Positions 60,801 to 64,000 of a stretch of DNA of 64,000 bases are shown here, piece by piece. Made by a program: the position numbers and the translations under genes. Origin of the DNA: Azadirachta indica. Lineage: Eukaryota; Streptophyta; Magnoliopsida; Sapindales; Meliaceae. The number at the start of each line of letters is the position of its first letter. Within the stretch, counting starts at the first letter, position 1. The notes under the pieces were generated by a model, which did no database searches, was not told where the DNA came from, and saw nothing but the letters and a program-made list of their open reading frames with translations. The stretch lies in NCBI GenBank assembly GCA_022749755.1, contig CM040443.1, positions 18,459,228-18,523,227 on the forward strand. Direction: 5' to 3'.

Positions 60801-61250
60801 GTCATCAATCTCTGCTAACTCAAATGAATCGTATATCTCCTCTATCTTCTATAGCGGTATGCTAGTTTGGCCTCTAAAATATAAATCCCTTAGCCTCATC
60901 TTCCCTGTCGTATTAGGCGGATAGGGCCCAAAACTTAACCCTGTAATCAGCCCAAACTCAAAATGTGAGAAGCGGATGGTACGCCCACCTACAAGAAACC
61001 ACATCTTGTCATCTACTCCTTTTGTAACCCCCTCATGCAACAACATGTTATGCATAAGATTGTCAGAAAACTGGATATCCTTTAAGTCCAGCAGGTGGCC
61101 TAAACATATCCGTTAGAAGATATGACGTTGTGCCTCAGTAAGCTTTTGTTGTACCTTTTTCAACACTTGCATGTGTGACAATGAACTGGCTATAGCCGGA
61201 AAATTGTCAGATGACTTAATCTTTAATTCAGTAGTAACGATCTTCTCCAT
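57885..61250 (-). pseudogene. DUF1985 / Ulp1-like cysteine protease gene carried by the Mutator-like element
   Basis: Minus-strand exons run from an ATG at 61250 (MEKIVTTELKIKSS) through the DUF1985 part (60849-61055: FLVGGRTIRFSHFEFGLITGL), a segment ending with LLGFPFAFQ, then IWIYEV (near 60470). Middle exons occupy 60041-60235, 59531-59812 and 58689-58973 (TPDWLSIV, WLED). The HIDEYMFLLAHRQRA exon lies near 58530-58625. The C48 (Ulp1) peptidase region at 57885-58340 shows WTVNEVYIPI, RDH (catalytic His, with the next Trp codon now TGA), VFDS (Asp) and QNLNSGDCGIF (Gln and catalytic Cys). Ulp1 proteases remove SUMO. A few stops suggest decay. This DUF1985-Ulp1 fusion is typical of plant MULE-captured genes. 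Confidence 0.85.
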
Positions 61251-61339
61251 GTTTATCTATTCCAAACATATTAAGAAACGTTAGTGATCTATCATATACA
61301 TAGATAGAAGAACATAAATAGATTAAATAAGAAAGAAAC

Positions 61340-63540
61340 ATACATTTTAAGACAATTGAAACTGTGTTTTCGAGCACATTAAATTTTCACTAACATGTTT
61401 TCTAAAAACGAAGAAATGGAACATGCTCGAAACTGATTTTATATATACACTCTGCAAAAATCGAAATAATAGTTTCAAATATATTTAAGTTTATTATGCT
61501 GCTTGAAACTGATTATAAATTAATGTATACACTATGAAAAAATATCATTAACCTTTGATTTTGAGCATGTTCGATTCCATTAACATGCAACAAACCATGA
61601 AATGTAGCACGTTCAAAACTGATATTATATGTACACTATTCCTTAACATGGAGCCAATGGCCAGTTTCCAACTTGTTCATTTTCATTACCTTGCCCAAAA
61701 CTATAAACTAGACATGTTCAAAACTAATCAAATATATATATATATAAATTCTAAAAAAAATCAAAACTATAGTTTAGATCATGTTCAATTTCATTAATGC
61801 GCCATAAACTAATATATGTGCATGCTCTAAACTAATAGAAATATAAAGTCAAACACTGGAAAAATCGAAACTATACTTTCGAGCATATTCAATTCCATTA
61901 ACGTGCCTGAAACTATGAAATGAAGTATGCTCGAAACTGATATTATATTTAATGAATGAATGAAAAATCGAAACTATGCTTTCCACCATATTCATTTTCA
62001 TTAACATACTTCAAACTAATATATGTACTGGCAAAACACTAATCAAATTTGTATGTAAACTCTGAAAAAATTGAAACTATTGTTTAAATCATGTTCAAAA
62101 CTAATCAAATATATATATATATATAAATTCTAAAAAAAATCAAAACTATAGTTTAGATCATGTTCAATTTCATTAATGCGCCATAAACTAATATATGTGC
62201 ATGCTTGAAACTAATAGAAATATAAAGTCAAACACTGGAAAAATCGAAACTATACTTTCAAGCATATTCAATTTCATTAACGTGCCCGAAACTATGAAAT
62301 GAATCATGCTCGAAACTAATATTATATTTAATGAATGAATGAAAAAACAAAACTATGCTTTCCACCATATTCATTTTCATTAACATGCTTCAAATTAATA
62401 TATGTACTGGCAAAACACTAATCAAATTTGTATGTGAACTCTGAAAAAATTGAAACTATTGTTTAAATCATGTGCAATTCATTAAGTGTTAAAAACTAGT
62501 ATATGTGCATGCTCGAAACTAATAGAAATATAAAGTTAGACACTGGAAAAATTGAAACTAAACTTTCGAGCATGTTTAATTCCATTAACATGCCCAAATA
62601 TATGAAATGAAGCATACTTGAAATTGACATTATATGTAATGAATGAAAAATCAAGACTATACTTTCTAGGATGTTCATTTTCATTAATATGCCTCAAACT
62701 AATATATGTACTAGCAAAACACTAATCAAATTTGTATATAAACTCCGAAAAAATCAAAACTATGGTTTAGATCGTGTTCAATTTCATTAAGTGCTGAAAA
62801 AAACTAGTATATCTGCATGCTCTAAACTAATAGAAATTTTTATTTGTCGACACTGGAAAAATCGAAACTTTGGTTTTGAGCATGTTCAATTTCATTAACA
62901 TGTCCGAAACTATGAAATGAAGCATGCTCGAAACTAATATTATATATAATGAATGAAACATCGATACTATGCTTTTCAGCATGTTCATTTTCACTAACAT
63001 GCCTCAAACTAATATATGTATTGACAAAAAACTATCAAATTTGTATGTAAACTTTGGTTTCGAGCATGTTCAATTCCATTAACGTGCCCAAAACTATTAT
63101 ATAAGTAAATAAATAAAGCATGCTCAACATTATTAATAAAAAATTTGAATGTAAACTTTAGGAGAAATCGAATCTTTAGTTCTGAGCATGTTCAATTCCA
63201 TTTAACGTAGCAAAAACTATGAAATGAAGCATGCTCAAAACTGATATTATATGTACACTTTGCAAATCGAAACTATAGTTTCCAGCATGTTCATTTTTAT
63301 TAACATGCTCAAAACGTATGTAAACTTTAAGGAAATCAAAATTATAGTTTAGAGCATATTTAATTTTATTAAGTGCCCGTAAGTAATATATGTGCATGCT
63401 CAAAACTATGAAATGAAGTATGCTCAAAACTGATAAAAATTTATATATACACTAAAAATATCAAAACTTTGGTTTCGAGCGTGTTCAATTTCATTAACGT
63501 GACCAAAAATATGAAATGAACATGTTTGAAACTGATCCAA
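61340..63540. repeat. Tandem array carrying TTTCGAGCATG half-sites
   Basis: Higher-order copies are recognisable from the phrase AAACTAATAGAAAT: 61836, 62213, 62516 and 62826 (spacings 377, 303 and 310). Each holds several half-sites in both orientations. Exact examples: 61422-61432 (CATGCTCGAAA), 62305-62315, 62508-62518, 62564-62574 (TTTCGAGCATG), 62923-62933 and 63058-63068. Most other copies differ by CG to TG or CA. Confidence 0.88.
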
Positions 63541-64000
63541 TAATATTTACGTTCTAAATTTAATTATGAAAAGTAAATGAAATTTCAAATATCCTATAAA
63601 AACTAAAATTGCAAAAATAGAGGGAAACATAAATTTTACACGCACCAATTTAATATTAAATGAAATAAATAATTATAAACACTAATTTAATATTAAATGA
63701 AATAAACAGTGTTACACTTAATCTTATACAATTGCACATAATTGTAATGTATAAAATTTATACATGAGAAGGAAAAAAGAGAAGACGAAAGATAATTAAG
63801 GAAAAGAAAAAGAAGAAATACATCAAGTTCAAATAAATTAACCTAATCATAATCATTTATCACTCGCCTAAAGTGGGAACCAGCCTTGTCCTTCAGATTC
63901 CATCAAGTAAGTAAAACAAATATATTGGAGGTTTCAAACTTGAAAAATGGCTTCTTTATATGGTTGTAGGAAGACAGAACAAATAACTAATGAAACATGA
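63541..64000. other. AT-rich end of the window
   Basis: No gene. The motif array stops near 63540. The segment 63595-63640 (AAATTGCAAAAATAGAGGG) may lie near the element end but is not a convincing counterpart of the left terminus. Confidence 0.4.

Larger units (their letters stand above)
52987..64000. mobile_element. Mutator-like element (non-TIR type) with captured Ulp1-like gene, right end not identified
   Basis: A transposase pseudogene (plus) and a DUF1985/Ulp1-like gene (minus) lie between non-coding regions full of the same short motif, so they belong to one element. The left end is probably near 52987, where GGGAAATTTGCAATAGTAACC occurs, a form seen at the ends of non-TIR (VANDAL/Kaonashi-type) elements. 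I cannot find its inverted counterpart before 64000; the right end may be outside the window. Exact borders are an inference. Confidence 0.65.

Overview
The window is plant nuclear DNA, most likely from a eudicot tree or shrub. It is AT-rich and intron-bearing, has long gene-free stretches, and is dominated by degraded LTR retrotransposons and a Mutator-like element. There are three host-type coding signals. The first is the LRR end of a coiled-coil NBS-LRR resistance gene (1-3328, 5' end outside the window). The second is a broken exon of a FLOWERING LOCUS C EXPRESSOR-like (FLX-like) gene (37447-37997, minus strand). The third is an intact 66-residue small plant protein (45243-45443). I cannot name the species from sequence alone.

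The outstanding content is at 30.6-37.0 kb: what looks like an old Agrobacterium T-DNA fixed in the plant genome (cellular T-DNA, the mark of a naturally transgenic plant). Two broken copies of iaaM (tryptophan 2-monooxygenase, auxin synthesis) lie head to head as an imperfect inverted repeat (30632-31275 plus, 31327-32807 minus). The longer copy has both the FAD-oxidase part and the RolB-related N-terminal domain found in Agrobacterium IaaM but not in the shorter Pseudomonas enzyme. Next to them is a rolC-like plast gene with one frameshift and an internal stop but otherwise full length (34026-34570). Several decayed ORFs of uncertain identity follow, including a repeated minus-strand sequence that may be the end of an amidase (iaaH-like) and an unrecognised gene of about 270 codons (36190-37010). 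All are damaged, so this is a fossil locus.

Layout: 1-3.3 kb resistance-gene LRR exons; 3.3-12.2 kb gene-poor DNA with decayed LRR-exon echoes (4.6-6.2 kb) and a tiny LTR (4093-4196); 12.2-16 kb two tandem blocks bounded by copia-type LTRs in opposite orientation; 16-24.6 kb a decayed Ty1/copia element split by a 2.3-kb nested insertion; 24.6-26.7 kb unassigned DNA; a 100-N assembly gap; 26.8-30.6 kb the 3' part of a Ty3/gypsy chromovirus whose 3' LTR abuts the first iaaM copy; 30.6-37.0 kb the putative cellular T-DNA; 37.4-38.0 kb FLX-like fragment; 39.0-39.8 kb a solo LTR; 40-44 kb AT-rich DNA; 44.2-46 kb the small host gene; 46.8-48.8 kb a non-autonomous gag-only LTR element on the minus strand; 48.8-53 kb gene-free; 53 kb to the window end a Mutator-like element with a decayed transposase (plus strand), a captured DUF1985/Ulp1-type protease gene (minus strand), and arrays of a short palindromic motif built around TTTCGAGCATG.

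The genes do not form a pathway. The linked set is the T-DNA-derived group, which in a bacterial T-DNA would supply auxin synthesis (iaaM with iaaH) and a growth-modifying plast protein (rolC-like).
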